Assembly: GCA_002085155.1 (NCBI GenBank)
Contig: NASX01000001.1
Coordinates: 176,487-240,486, forward strand
Source: Sorangiineae bacterium NIC37A_2
GTDB taxonomy: Bacteria; Myxococcota_A; Polyangia; Polyangiales; Polyangiaceae
Length of the DNA stretch: 64,000 bases
Direction of reading: 5' to 3'
Shown here piece by piece: positions 26,952-35,312 of this stretch (its first letter is position 1; every line of letters begins with the position of its first letter). The translations under genes were made by a program, and so were the position numbers. The notes under the pieces were generated by a model. It had not been told where the DNA came from, searched no databases, and saw only the letters and a program-made list of their open reading frames with translations.

Positions 26952-27719
26952 TCAGAACTGGTCTTTCAGCTCTCGGATGCGGCGGATCACCTCCGCCGGA
27001 GCTACCCCGGGCGGTAAACCCAAGCGACTGACGATGCTCGGTCGATCGGCTCGGAGGAACGGATTCGTGTCTCGCTCGAGCGGCAGGGTTGTCATCGCAG
27101 TCGGCTCACCACGGGCCCGCGCCGCGCGCACCTCGGCGAGGCGCTCTTGGATGGCGACGCTGTCCGGTTCGAGAAATAGGGCGAACTCGAGGTTCCGCTC
27201 CGTGTATTCATGCCCCGTGTAGATTCTCGTGCGCGGGTCGAGGCGCCCGAGCACGAGGTAGAGGGCGCGGTAGAGCTCTTCGGGCGATCCCTCAAAAAGC
27301 CGCCCAGCTCCCGCCGCGAACAGAGTGTCTCCAGAGAAGCACACGTCCGCGAGGACATAGGCGAGCGCGCCGCGGGTGTGGGCGGGAATGTGGTAAGCGC
27401 GCCCGGTAAATCCTGCGATGGAGAAGCTCTCTCCGTCCTCGAGCGGGTTCGAGAAACAGGGGATGCGATGGCGCTCACTCGCGTGCCCGAAGACCGGCGC
27501 TCCGTACTTCCGGACCAGTCGCTCGTTCCCTCCGACGTGATCTTGGTGATGATGGGTCGACAAGATCCCGGCCAGGCTGAGCCCTCTCGCTTCGAGCTCT
27601 CGCTCAATCGGCTCAGCCTCACAGGCGTCGACGACCAAAGCCTGATCCGAGCCAGGTCTGGTCAGAAGGTAGGCGTAGTTGTCCTTGAGGCAGGCAACGG
27701 GCAGCACCTCGATGTCCAT
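26952..27719 (-). CDS. gloB: Hydroxyacylglutathione hydrolase (glyoxalase II)
   Basis: 255 residues, the usual length. The metallo-beta-lactamase motif THHHQDHVGG binds two metals, with further ligands in HIPAHTRG, CFSGDTLF and YTGHEYT. The C-terminal helical domain includes ERDTNPFLRAD, the glutathione-contact region of glyoxalase II. It hydrolyses S-D-lactoylglutathione to D-lactate and glutathione in methylglyoxal detoxification. No glyoxalase I gene is adjacent. A long stem-loop separates it from hsp20, so it probably has its own promoter. Confidence 0.93.
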   Translation of the reverse strand: MDIEVLPVACLKDNYAYLLTRPGSDQALVVDACEAEPIERELEARGLSLAGILSTHHHQDHVGGNERLVRKYGAPVFGHASERHRIPCFSNPLEDGESFSIAGFTGRAYHIPAHTRGALAYVLADVCFSGDTLFAAGAGRLFEGSPEELYRALYLVLGRLDPRTRIYTGHEYTERNLEFALFLEPDSVAIQERLAEVRAARARGEPTAMTTLPLERDTNPFLRADRPSIVSRLGLPPGVAPAEVIRRIRELKDQF

Positions 27720-27781
27720 CGGACAGAGACCCTAGGCCGGATCGGCATCGAAATCATGGGAGACCTGGTCCCCCCAAAGCG

Positions 27782-27816
27782 CCGAGGGAGCGCGATCTTT
27801 CGATCGGCTCCCTCGG
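27782..27816. terminator. Long stem-loop downstream of hsp20
   Basis: CCGAGGGAGC (27782-27791) pairs with GCTCCCTCGG (27807-27816), and inside it CGATC (27793-27797) pairs with GATCG (27802-27806) around TTTC; one G bulges. It follows the hsp20 stop by 40 bases on the minus strand. The tail is not U-rich, so it may block exonucleases or slow polymerase rather than act as a classical terminator. Confidence 0.6.
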
Positions 27817-27856
27817 GGGCGCCCCTGATCGGTCCAGAGCGCAATTGTCGCTCAGG

Positions 27857-28270
27857 TTACGCGCTGGCTCCGGAACGAACCGGGATCTTCTTCGGCGTCT
27901 GCTCTGCGGGCTTGGGGATGTGGACCCGAAGTTGTCCGTGGTCAACGTTGGCTACGACGCTCTCGGGGTTGACGCCCTTGGGCAGTACGAACGAGCGCTC
28001 AAACGCGCCGAAGGTTCGCTCCACACGTCGGTAGCCGTCCTTTTCCGATTCGGACTCCTCACGCCTCTCGCCCTTGAGCTTCAGCACTCCATCCTCAACC
28101 GTAACGTCAATGTTCTCGGCGGTCAGACCGGGAACGTCGGCGACCAAGTCATAACCCTCCTTGGTCTCACGAATGTCTACCGCAGGGACGAAGCTCCGAG
28201 GCTGCGCGAGCCGGGAGCGGAAAAATTGGTCGTTAAAGAGATCGTCGAATTGATTCCACAATGTGAGCAT
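27857..28270 (-). CDS. Small heat-shock protein, Hsp20/alpha-crystallin family
   Basis: 137 residues from ATG 28270, which has AAAGGAGGAAG just upstream. The alpha-crystallin domain runs from about 35 to 125: FVPAVDIRETKEGYDLVADVPGL, IDVTVEDGVLKLKGER, GAFERSFVLPKGVN, and DHGQLRVHIPK. The C-terminal KKIPV is the IxI/V-type oligomer anchor. It holds unfolding proteins in an ATP-independent way. Upstream there is a candidate sigma70 promoter with an inverted repeat at the predicted start site. No CIRCE element is present. Confidence 0.93.
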   Translation of the reverse strand: MLTLWNQFDDLFNDQFFRSRLAQPRSFVPAVDIRETKEGYDLVADVPGLTAENIDVTVEDGVLKLKGERREESESEKDGYRRVERTFGAFERSFVLPKGVNPESVVANVDHGQLRVHIPKPAEQTPKKIPVRSGASA

Positions 28271-28406
28271 AGTTCTTCCTCCTTTGTTGAAAGCCTGGAT
28301 CGGCGGCCCGTCCGCGCGCGCTCCCCCTCCCCACACCGAGACCGGGAGCTGAAACCCTCACCGGACCGAGAGGGTCCAGAGGGGGCGACCGTGATGGTCT
28401 TTCTTT

Positions 28407-28432
28407 TTTTGCGCCCGTTTCGCCGCGCAAAA
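28407..28432 (-). promoter_or_regulatory. Inverted repeat at the hsp20 transcription start
   Basis: Perfect 8-bp arms TTTTGCGC (28407-28414) and GCGCAAAA (28425-28432) with a 10-base spacer. The repeat lies directly downstream of the predicted -10 box and covers the expected start site near 28428. That is an operator-like position. It could also form a hairpin at the 5' end of the mRNA. Confidence 0.5.
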
Positions 28433-28434
28433 GC

Positions 28435-28462
28435 AACGTAAGTCGGGCTTCCGGTCCGTCAA
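28435..28462 (-). promoter_or_regulatory. Candidate sigma70-type promoter of hsp20
   Basis: Minus strand -35 TTGACG (28457-28462), 16-base spacer, -10 TACGTT (28435-28440). It gives a leader of about 158 bases before the hsp20 ATG. Found by eye; a run of nine G (28467-28475) lies just upstream. Confidence 0.4.
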
Positions 28463-28527
28463 CTGTGGGGGGGGGACTTTTCTCGGGACCCCGCATGCGC
28501 TAGGCACCGGGCCCCAAACGCCGTCAG

Positions 28528-28601
<74 letters not shown>

Positions 28602-28614
28602 CCGCGTTTCCCCT

Positions 28615-28640
28615 CCCCCAGAGCCCGGGGGCACTTTCGT
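28615..28640 (+). terminator. Possible tRNA terminator
   Basis: CCCCC (28615-28619) and GGGGG (28627-28631) can form a short GC stem, followed by CACTTTCGTT. Weak U-tract, but well placed 14 bases after the tRNA. Confidence 0.35.
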
Positions 28641-28832
28641 TCAGCCCGCCGCTCGCGCAGACGATGCGCTCTCTACCGGTTCGCAGAGTCGCGGGGCGTA
28701 AACGAGCACGTATAAGATCGCCAGAATCAGCCACGATTGCATTGGTCTCACCAGGAGGTGGTGCATCGCGCGGAGGACGGCCGGGAGATGTCGAGGCATA
28801 CTCGGTTTGAGCCGAGCTGGCCGCCTCTTCAA
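28641..28832 (-). CDS. Possible small single-pass membrane protein
   Basis: Up to 63 residues. A TTG at 28832 overlaps the HAD stop as TTGA, and an ATG at 28799 would give 52 residues. The strongest feature is the hydrophobic stretch SWLILAILYVLVYAP, one membrane helix, followed by a short polar tail. It would be the last gene of the HAD/ATP-grasp transcript. There is no recognisable family, and the length alone does not prove coding. Confidence 0.35.
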   Translation of the reverse strand: MKRRPARLKPSMPRHLPAVLRAMHHLLVRPMQSWLILAILYVLVYAPRLCEPVESASSARAAG

Positions 28833-29488
28833 AGGAGGGAACTCAAGGCGCGGAGATCCTCGACCACGTGGTGCGATTCGTATCCGGAAAGAGGTTCCAC
28901 CTTCTCATGGAGTCCGCCTTTTCGACGCACTCGCACCGTTTTCCAACCCAGTTTGCGAGCTGTCACGAAGTCCTTGTGCGGGTTGTCTCCGACGTAGACG
29001 AACTTCTCCCGCGGGCCCATTCGCGACATGACAGCTTCGAACGGAGCGGGGCTCGGCTTCCAAAAATCCGGTCCTCCGAGATCATCGCTCACGACGATAC
29101 AAGCGAGGCGCTGCCGAAGCGCGAGCGCGTCGATCTTCTGGTGCTGGGTCAAAGACCAGCCGTCAGTGATGAGCCCCAAGGCTCGCTCGCCTGCCCAATG
29201 ATCGAGAAGCCAGGCGGCGTCAGGAGCAAGGGATATTTCGGGACGATGGCTCCGAAACATCTCGACCAGCTCTCGCACTTTCGCCTCGCTCGCGTCGACT
29301 CCTAGTTCCGCCAAGACCGCGTCGAAGATCTTCGTCCTATGACCAGCACAGAAGCGCTCCCAGGCTCGCTCAAAGAAGCCCGAGATGCCTCTTGTGCGCA
29401 AAGATGTGTCGAGGTGACGAAATCCAGAACGGGCGAATTCCGACTCGAGATAGAGGGTATCATCCAAGTCGAAGATGACGACCGTCAT
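28829..29488 (-). CDS. HAD-family hydrolase
   Basis: 219 residues from ATG 29488, which overlaps the ATP-grasp stop as ATGA. HAD motifs are in order: VVIFDLDDTLYLE (nucleophile and acid Asp), LITDGW (motif II Thr), FWKPSPAPFEAV (motif III Lys) and VYVGDNPHKDFVTA (motif IV Asp). The helical cap between motifs I and II is of the type found in phosphatases such as phosphoglycolate phosphatase. The pairing with an ATP-grasp enzyme recurs in bacterial polysaccharide clusters. The substrate is unknown, probably a phosphorylated sugar or metabolite. Confidence 0.88.
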   Translation of the reverse strand: MTVVIFDLDDTLYLESEFARSGFRHLDTSLRTRGISGFFERAWERFCAGHRTKIFDAVLAELGVDASEAKVRELVEMFRSHRPEISLAPDAAWLLDHWAGERALGLITDGWSLTQHQKIDALALRQRLACIVVSDDLGGPDFWKPSPAPFEAVMSRMGPREKFVYVGDNPHKDFVTARKLGWKTVRVRRKGGLHEKVEPLSGYESHHVVEDLRALSSLL

Positions 29489-30525
29489 GGCAGGACGCGA
29501 CCTTCTTTCTTTCGCTGCTCGGTCCAATCGACGTAGACGGCGTCGTCATAGCGCAGCATGGCGAGGTCCTCTTTCCAGCCGTCCCAAGCAATTTCAGGAT
29601 CTCCGCCCAAGTGCCACTCGATGAGCCAGCGAGGGAACTGAGCTCCCGCCGCCCAGGAGAGCGGGTAGCCGCCGCCGAACCGGGGATTGATTTCAATGAA
29701 CTTCAGCTCACCGCTCGGAGTCTTGAAACACTGAATGGTGATGCAGCCTCGAGCATCAGGGAGGGCCTCCGCGACTCGCCTTCCTGCGGCCATGATTTCA
29801 TAGTCCTTGACCGTCACCCCCTTGCTGACCTCGCCTGCCCGCGTCTCGAGACGGAGGCGCGGCACCACCTGTCGCACCCGGCCCTGAAAATCGACCAACA
29901 CGTCGAGCGTGTATTCATTTCCCGTCACATGCTCCTGGAGCATCGCGTTTTTGACCGAATGGGAGAAGTATTCGAGGTCCGAGCGCGAGCGAATGAGGTG
30001 AGCTCCTTGACTGCAGCTGCCGTCGGCTGGCTTGAGAAACAGGGGGAAAGAAAGGGAGGGGTCCCCGAGGCTCTCCTCGATATCGAGCAAACGTGGTGTT
30101 GGAATCCCGGCCGATTCGAAGAAGTCTGCGGTGAGGCGTTTGTCGGCGGAGAGCGCCGTGGTCTTGGGCCCACTCAAGCAAAGTTCGACCCCCTGAGCTC
30201 GGAATAGGGCGTGACTCTCCGAGAGCGCCCGCAGCTCCGTATCGATCAGAGGAACCACAAACGTGGCGTTATGACGTTGACAGGCATCGATCACCCGAGC
30301 GACGTAATCGGGCGCATCGACGCGTGGTACCAGCTCAAAGGCGTCCGCTTCGTACAGGGCTGGCGCGCTCTCCTTCAGGTCGAGAGCTACCACGCGACCG
30401 CGAACCCCTAGGTCCCGAAGGGCTTCACGAAAGTGGCGGAGGAGCGACACCCGGCGCCCCACGCTCGTCAACAGGACGGTCAGCTGTCGTCCGTGGTAAG
30501 GGCTCGTCCCTTCGACGTTCGTCAT
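29485..30525 (-). CDS. ATP-grasp ligase (CarB/PylC-like)
   Basis: 346 residues from ATG 30525, with AAGGG just upstream; ATG 30537 is also possible. The N-terminal Rossmann-like part is VLLTSVGRRVSLLRHFREAL. The ATP-grasp core has FPLFLKPADGSCSQGAHLI (nucleotide lysine and Gly-rich loop), MLQEHVTGNEYTLDVLVD and KFIEINPRFGGGYPLS with metal-binding Glu and Asn. Such enzymes ligate a carboxylate to an amine or thiol using ATP. Here it is translationally coupled to a HAD hydrolase and lies upstream in the same direction. Together with the nearby phosphoglycosyl transferase and GT4, this suggests modification of a cell-surface sugar. Confidence 0.88.
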   Translation of the reverse strand: MTNVEGTSPYHGRQLTVLLTSVGRRVSLLRHFREALRDLGVRGRVVALDLKESAPALYEADAFELVPRVDAPDYVARVIDACQRHNATFVVPLIDTELRALSESHALFRAQGVELCLSGPKTTALSADKRLTADFFESAGIPTPRLLDIEESLGDPSLSFPLFLKPADGSCSQGAHLIRSRSDLEYFSHSVKNAMLQEHVTGNEYTLDVLVDFQGRVRQVVPRLRLETRAGEVSKGVTVKDYEIMAAGRRVAEALPDARGCITIQCFKTPSGELKFIEINPRFGGGYPLSWAAGAQFPRWLIEWHLGGDPEIAWDGWKEDLAMLRYDDAVYVDWTEQRKKEGRVLP

Positions 30526-30631
30526 CGCCCTTACCATACCTCGCTGACCCAAGTCCCGTCACCCGACGCCCCTCGCAGCGCGGCGCAGACCCAAGCTTTG
30601 TGCGCCGGTGACCCGCTCAGGAGCCACGAGG

Positions 30632-31267
30632 TCACGTTCCTTCAGAAAGCGACACGCTTCCCTGGAATTTCGCCATTGTCGCCTCATGGGCCGGAGAGAT
30701 CCCGTCGCGACGCACGACCTTCACGAGCGTCATGGCAAGAATCTTCAGATCGAGCAGCAGCGATTGATGGTCGACATACCAAACGTCCAAGCGAAACTTC
30801 TCCTCCCAAGTGAGGCTGTTTCGACCGTTCACCTGCGCCCAGCCGGTGATGCCGGGTTTGACCTCGTGACGCCGCGCCTGTTCTGTCGAGTAAAGCGGAA
30901 GGTACTCGACGAGAAGCGGTCGTGGACCGACCAGGCTCATTTGACCGACCAGCACATTCCAGAGCTCGGGGAGCTCATCCAGGCTCGTACTGCGCAAGAA
31001 CCTTCCGAAGGATGTGAGCCTCTCAGCGTCCGGAAGAAGTCGTCCCTCGGAGTCGACCTCGTTCGTCATGGTCCGGAACTTGATCATGGGGAATATTTTT
31101 CCCCGAAAGCCGGGTCGCGCTTGTCGAAAGACGGGTGGCCAGCCGTGGAACCAAAGCTCGAGGCCCGTGATGGTGACGAGGACGGGAGACAAGAGGACAA
31201 GGCCCGTCCCCGATACGAGAACATCCATGCCGCGCTTGAGCTTTCGCTCGAAGAAGTTCATCGGCAT
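30632..31267 (-). CDS. Polyprenyl-phosphate sugar phosphotransferase (PglC-like monotopic PGT)
   Basis: 211 residues from ATG 31267, with AGGAGGG about 11 bases upstream. A membrane re-entrant N-terminus (RGMDVLVSGTGLVLLSPVLVTITGLEL) is followed by the catalytic domain of the small PGT superfamily: FRQARPGFRGKIFPMIKFRTM, the Asp-Glu dyad in SLDELPELWNVLVGQMSLVGPRPLLVEYLPLY, and KPGITGWAQVNGRN. It transfers a sugar-1-phosphate from UDP-sugar to undecaprenyl phosphate, starting a surface glycan. The large N-terminal region of WbaP/WcaJ is absent, so it is the short PglC form. Divergent from the GT4 gene. Confidence 0.93.
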   Translation of the reverse strand: MPMNFFERKLKRGMDVLVSGTGLVLLSPVLVTITGLELWFHGWPPVFRQARPGFRGKIFPMIKFRTMTNEVDSEGRLLPDAERLTSFGRFLRSTSLDELPELWNVLVGQMSLVGPRPLLVEYLPLYSTEQARRHEVKPGITGWAQVNGRNSLTWEEKFRLDVWYVDHQSLLLDLKILAMTLVKVVRRDGISPAHEATMAKFQGSVSLSEGT

Positions 31268-31503
31268 CGGTTGTCTGACCCTCCTGCTCTCCACCCCTGT
31301 GATCCTCAGGACGAGGACGACAGGTGCGCGAAAAGTGTCGTCACTCCTCCTTCTGCGGTCAAATCGACCCTCCGCAAAAGACCCGTACACCTGTTTTCGC
31401 CCCCTAGGCCCCCTCTATTCTCCGCCCGCCTCGATCTCGACTTGCGTGCCCGCACCCAAACCACGGATGCTTCGAGGCCCCCGCGCGAGGACTCCGAAAC
31501 AAT

Positions 31504-32715
31504 ATGTCATCGAACCCAGTTGCGCCGAACGAGCGCCCTTCGAAGCGCTACGCGTGGGTCATCCTCAATCAGACCATCAGCCCAGCCTTCGAGAGGCTCG
31601 TTGCCCGGCTGTGCGATGAGCTCGGCCCCGGCCTCTTGCTCACCGGAAGCGACTTCGCCCGCTCGTCAGGACAGCTCGAAGTCCGTCACGGGCCCGCCTA
31701 CGATCGAAGAAACCTCCGCCGAAGGCTCGCCTCTTGGGCTCGGTTCGCGCTCTGGGCGAGCGCCGAGTGCGCGCGGCTCAAAGGTGCGCCGTTTTTGCTC
31801 GCTGCGACGAATCCGCCGCTCCTGCCGCAAGTAGCGCTCTTCTTCCGGAAGCTGCGGCGCTTCCCTTATGGCGTCTTGGTCTGGGACATTTACCCTGAAC
31901 ACCTCGTACATATCGGGGTGTGCCGCGAGGGCAGCTTCGTCACACAGGCACTCACGCGCGCGAGCGCGCTCGCACTCGAAGGCGCTGAATTCGTCGTGAC
32001 CTTGAGCGATAGCATGGCGGCGACCTTAAAGCGCCAGACGCGCGGAACGCCTCTTCGCTCTCTCGAAGTGATCCCGAACTGGGCCGACACAAACGCGCTG
32101 CGCCCTCTCCACAAGCAGGACAATCCGCTCGCCTGGGAGCTCGGCCAACGGGATAAGCTGACGGTCCTTTACTCAGGAAACATGGGCGCCGGACACACCC
32201 TCAGCGGCGTCATCGAGGCCGCAGCCTTGCTCGAAAGCGATCCGCGCGTCGAGTTTCTCTTCATCGGAGACGGCCTCAGCCGCCCCGCGCTCGAAGCGGA
32301 AGTCGCCCAGAGGAAGCTCAAGAACGTGCGCTTTTTCGACTACCAACCTCACGATCGGCTCCCTCTCTCATTAGCCCTCGGTGACGTGGCCATCGTCGCT
32401 CAAGCACCGGGAACGGAACATCTCTCCCTGCCCAGCAAGACCTATTCGTCGCTCGCGGTAGGCAGCGCAATCCTTGCCCTCACGAGTCCTCAAAGCGACC
32501 TCGGAAAGTTCGTCACCGAGCAAAGAGTGGGCGCCGTGCACCGGGCCGACGATGGGACGGCGATCGCCGCGACTGTGCAGAACCTGGCAGACGCGCCCGA
32601 TGAACTCGACGAGCTGAGGACCCGCGCCCGAGAGCTCGCCGTCGAGAGTTACTCAGAAGACGCCGTCTACACGGCTTGGCGCGCGCTGCTCGCGCCGCTG
32701 GTCTCGCCTCCCTGA
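31504..32715 (+). CDS. Glycosyltransferase family 4 (WcaI-like)
   Basis: 403 residues. The N-terminal half has AWVILNQTISPAFERLVARLCDEL and LLAATNPPLLPQVALFF, as in WcaI-like GT4 enzymes. The donor-binding half has VIPNWADTN, TVLYSGNMGAGHTLSGVIEAAALL, EFLFIGDGLSRPALEAEV and LSLPSKTYSSLAVGSAIL, where the conserved acidic/Pro-rich E-x7-E region is altered to an H-L-S-L-P-S-K form seen in this subgroup. It adds a sugar to the lipid-linked intermediate started by the adjacent phosphoglycosyl transferase. Some 230 bp separate the two divergent genes. Confidence 0.88.
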   Translation: MSSNPVAPNERPSKRYAWVILNQTISPAFERLVARLCDELGPGLLLTGSDFARSSGQLEVRHGPAYDRRNLRRRLASWARFALWASAECARLKGAPFLLAATNPPLLPQVALFFRKLRRFPYGVLVWDIYPEHLVHIGVCREGSFVTQALTRASALALEGAEFVVTLSDSMAATLKRQTRGTPLRSLEVIPNWADTNALRPLHKQDNPLAWELGQRDKLTVLYSGNMGAGHTLSGVIEAAALLESDPRVEFLFIGDGLSRPALEAEVAQRKLKNVRFFDYQPHDRLPLSLALGDVAIVAQAPGTEHLSLPSKTYSSLAVGSAILALTSPQSDLGKFVTEQRVGAVHRADDGTAIAATVQNLADAPDELDELRTRARELAVESYSEDAVYTAWRALLAPLVSPP

Positions 32716-32821
32716 AGCTCCCCAGGTCGACTCAAAGCGCCCAACTTGGCCCGCAGGCTCAGACGGCTCATAAGCCTGTCTCGACTGAGCGGAGCGGCGC
32801 AAAGCCAAGTGAGCGTTCACA

Positions 32822-35272
32822 TCAGTCCCCTGCGCCAATTTGCACGGTCTGTTTGAGCTTCAGCTCACCAGCACTGGGGCCCACGAGGAACTCAACAGGG
32901 CCTTCTTCGACGACCCAGCGCCCCTGCTCCATGTCCCAGTACTTGAGATCCTCCACGCGCACGGGAATTGTCACGCGTTTCGTCGCCCCGGGCTCGAGGT
33001 GAACGCGAGCGAAACCCTTGAGCTCCTTCTTCGGGCGCCTGGCCTTCGTTTCCGGATAGGAGGCGAAGACGAACACAACCTCGTCTCCCGCTGGACCTTT
33101 TTTGTTCTTTACATCGACGGTCACAGGGATGACAGCACTCGTGCTCGCCGTCTCACAAGGAACAGAGAGATTTTTATATTCGAACGTCGAGTAGGACAGA
33201 CCGTACCCGTAGGGGAAAAGCGGCTCGAGCCCCTCGTGATCGAAGCGCTTGTACCCGAGGAAGTAGTCCATCACTGTGGTCTCCTCGGTCCCCTTGAATT
33301 CTGGCAGTTGCGCCTCGGACTTCGGCCAGGTGATCGGGAGTTTCCCGGAGAAGTTTGCTTGTCCGAACAGTAGGCGGCCCAGCGCCTCCCCGCCCCGTTG
33401 ACCCGGATGGAACGCCATCAGGACCGCGGATACATCGTCGAGCCAGGGCATGTTCACAGCGCTCCCACCCTCGACAACAACCACAACCGGTTTTCCGAGC
33501 TGTACTGCTTCCTCGACGAGCTGCGTATGGCCCGCGTCGAGGTCCAAGCTCTCCCGGTCCGCCGCATGGGTGAACTCTTCGCCCTCTTCCCCGGCGCTCA
33601 ATCCGACGACCACTACGATCAGGTCGGCATCAAGAGCGGGCGCAACCGTGCCCCCGGACACGACCTCGACGCCTTGCGGCTTCGTGGCGATGATGCCGTC
33701 ATAGGGTCCCATAGTCTTGTCGGGATCAACGGTCACCTCGGAGCTTCCCCGATCGCCGAGGGCTGCGTCCCTCGCGAAGTCGAAGTCAACGGCCACAGGA
33801 CCGCGCCCGGCGCCCACGTTGAACTTCACCTTCTTCCCAAGGACCGCGATCTTCTTCACGTCCCGGATCGGAAGCAGCGGCCGGTCCCCTTCGAACGGTT
33901 CGTTCTTGAGAAGAACGATACCCTTCTCCGCGGCTTCGAGCGCGAGGTCCAAGTGCGCCTCGGTCGAACGGAGGTACCCTTCCTCCTCATTGTACTCGGT
34001 CGTGGGTTCCTTGAGTCCGTGAGGCTCGTCCAGATATGCCGACCGGAACCGAAGCTTCTGCTCAAGGACGTTCTTCACCGCGTCATCTACGACCGCCTCA
34101 CTCAACTCACCCTTCTCGATCAGGCGAGGAATCGCGTCGTAATGCAGTAGCCATGGCATCTCGATATCGAGCCCGGCGAGCAGCGATGCGCGCGCTGTGA
34201 TCTCATCCTCGGGCGCATTCACCGGCCCCTGGCCAAAATTTTCCTTGGTCGGCATCGCCCACCAATCGGCCACCGTGAAACCTCGAAATCCCATATCCTT
34301 GCGCAGCATCTCGCTGAGCAAGAATTGATTCTGTGTCGACTTCGTTCCGTTGACCGAGTTGTGAGCCGCCATGACACAAGCGACCCCCGCGTCGCGCACG
34401 ACCATTTCGAAATGGCGACCGTACGTTTCACGGAGCGTCTGCTCGTCCATCTCGGCGTTCAGCTTGGTTCGATCGGCTTCGATGTTATTGGCTGCATAGT
34501 GCTTCGCGCACGAAGCGATGTGCTCCTGAATCCCGAGCACCAAATGCGTCGCCATGCGCCCGATATGGAATGAATCTTCACCAAAGGTCTCCTGAGCCCG
34601 GCCCCAGAAGGGGTGGCGCAGGATGTTCATGGTCGGAGCCAAGAGCACGGAGGCGCCCGAAGCTTGCGCCTCGTCGCCGATCGCTTCGCCGATCCTCTGC
34701 ACGAGCTCGACGTCGAAAGTGGCTCCTTGCAGGACGCTCGTCGGGAACGACGTAGCGTAGTTCGAGTAGGTGAGGTGGCGGTACTGGAGCTTGAGATTGA
34801 CCCCATGGGGGCCGTCGGTCCACTTGTGACCACGCAACCCGAGTACCTCATCGTGGCGAGACAAAGAGGCCTCCTCGTAACGTCCTAGGTCCGACGCAGG
34901 AGGCGCCGGGAGGCCAGTGATTTGGAGGAGCTTTTGATCGAGGTCCATTTGCTCCAAGAGCGCGTCGACCTCACTCAAGATGTCCTCTGTCGGCTGGTAC
35001 CGATCTCGAATCAACCGATCTTCACAGGCGACACGCTCGCCGTCTGGAGGCTCTTCCGGATCCGAGATCTCAGTGGTGCGCAGGATCGCGATCGGATCGT
35101 CCCCCTTCGAGCGATCGACATAGGGCGTATGATCACGGAGCTCTTCATCCGGCCGCGACCCGCCGGCCCCGTCGACCTCACCGGGCTCGAAGGGAACCTC
35201 GATCACCCCACAGGCAAAGAGGAAAAGCGCGGGGAGAACCGCAGATGTCCTGAGGGTGAGCTTCTTTCCCAT
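32822..35272 (-). CDS. Glycoside hydrolase family 3 lipoprotein (beta-glucosidase-like)
   Basis: 816 residues with a lipobox leader (FLFAC, Cys21). The GH3 TIM-barrel runs from about 100 to 400. It has MNILRHPFWGRAQETFGEDSF, CAKHYAANNIEADRT (the conserved KH(Y/F) motif), MAAHNSVNG, and the nucleophile Asp in FRGFTVADWWAM near residue 333. The alpha/beta sandwich domain (about 450-660) has EEGEEFTHAADRESLDL, where the acid/base is often found, and the C-terminal Fn3-like domain follows (from about 710). It probably removes terminal beta-linked glucose or related sugars outside the cell or in the periplasm. It stands alone on its strand, next to the polysaccharide genes. Confidence 0.92.
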   Translation of the reverse strand: MGKKLTLRTSAVLPALFLFACGVIEVPFEPGEVDGAGGSRPDEELRDHTPYVDRSKGDDPIAILRTTEISDPEEPPDGERVACEDRLIRDRYQPTEDILSEVDALLEQMDLDQKLLQITGLPAPPASDLGRYEEASLSRHDEVLGLRGHKWTDGPHGVNLKLQYRHLTYSNYATSFPTSVLQGATFDVELVQRIGEAIGDEAQASGASVLLAPTMNILRHPFWGRAQETFGEDSFHIGRMATHLVLGIQEHIASCAKHYAANNIEADRTKLNAEMDEQTLRETYGRHFEMVVRDAGVACVMAAHNSVNGTKSTQNQFLLSEMLRKDMGFRGFTVADWWAMPTKENFGQGPVNAPEDEITARASLLAGLDIEMPWLLHYDAIPRLIEKGELSEAVVDDAVKNVLEQKLRFRSAYLDEPHGLKEPTTEYNEEEGYLRSTEAHLDLALEAAEKGIVLLKNEPFEGDRPLLPIRDVKKIAVLGKKVKFNVGAGRGPVAVDFDFARDAALGDRGSSEVTVDPDKTMGPYDGIIATKPQGVEVVSGGTVAPALDADLIVVVVGLSAGEEGEEFTHAADRESLDLDAGHTQLVEEAVQLGKPVVVVVEGGSAVNMPWLDDVSAVLMAFHPGQRGGEALGRLLFGQANFSGKLPITWPKSEAQLPEFKGTEETTVMDYFLGYKRFDHEGLEPLFPYGYGLSYSTFEYKNLSVPCETASTSAVIPVTVDVKNKKGPAGDEVVFVFASYPETKARRPKKELKGFARVHLEPGATKRVTIPVRVEDLKYWDMEQGRWVVEEGPVEFLVGPSAGELKLKQTVQIGAGD

Positions 35273-35312
35273 GGGGGCGTAGTTCTACGGTTTCCACGCC
35301 CCCCCGTCCCCG

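Noticed and set aside
28271..28527. CIRCE element or sigma32 promoter before hsp20
   Set aside because: The TTAGCACTC-type inverted repeat and the CTTGAA/CCCCAT boxes are absent; a different palindrome is present.
30608..31834. 408-residue plus-strand open frame
   Set aside because: It runs opposite the phosphoglycosyl transferase and then out of frame into GT4; no domain is visible.
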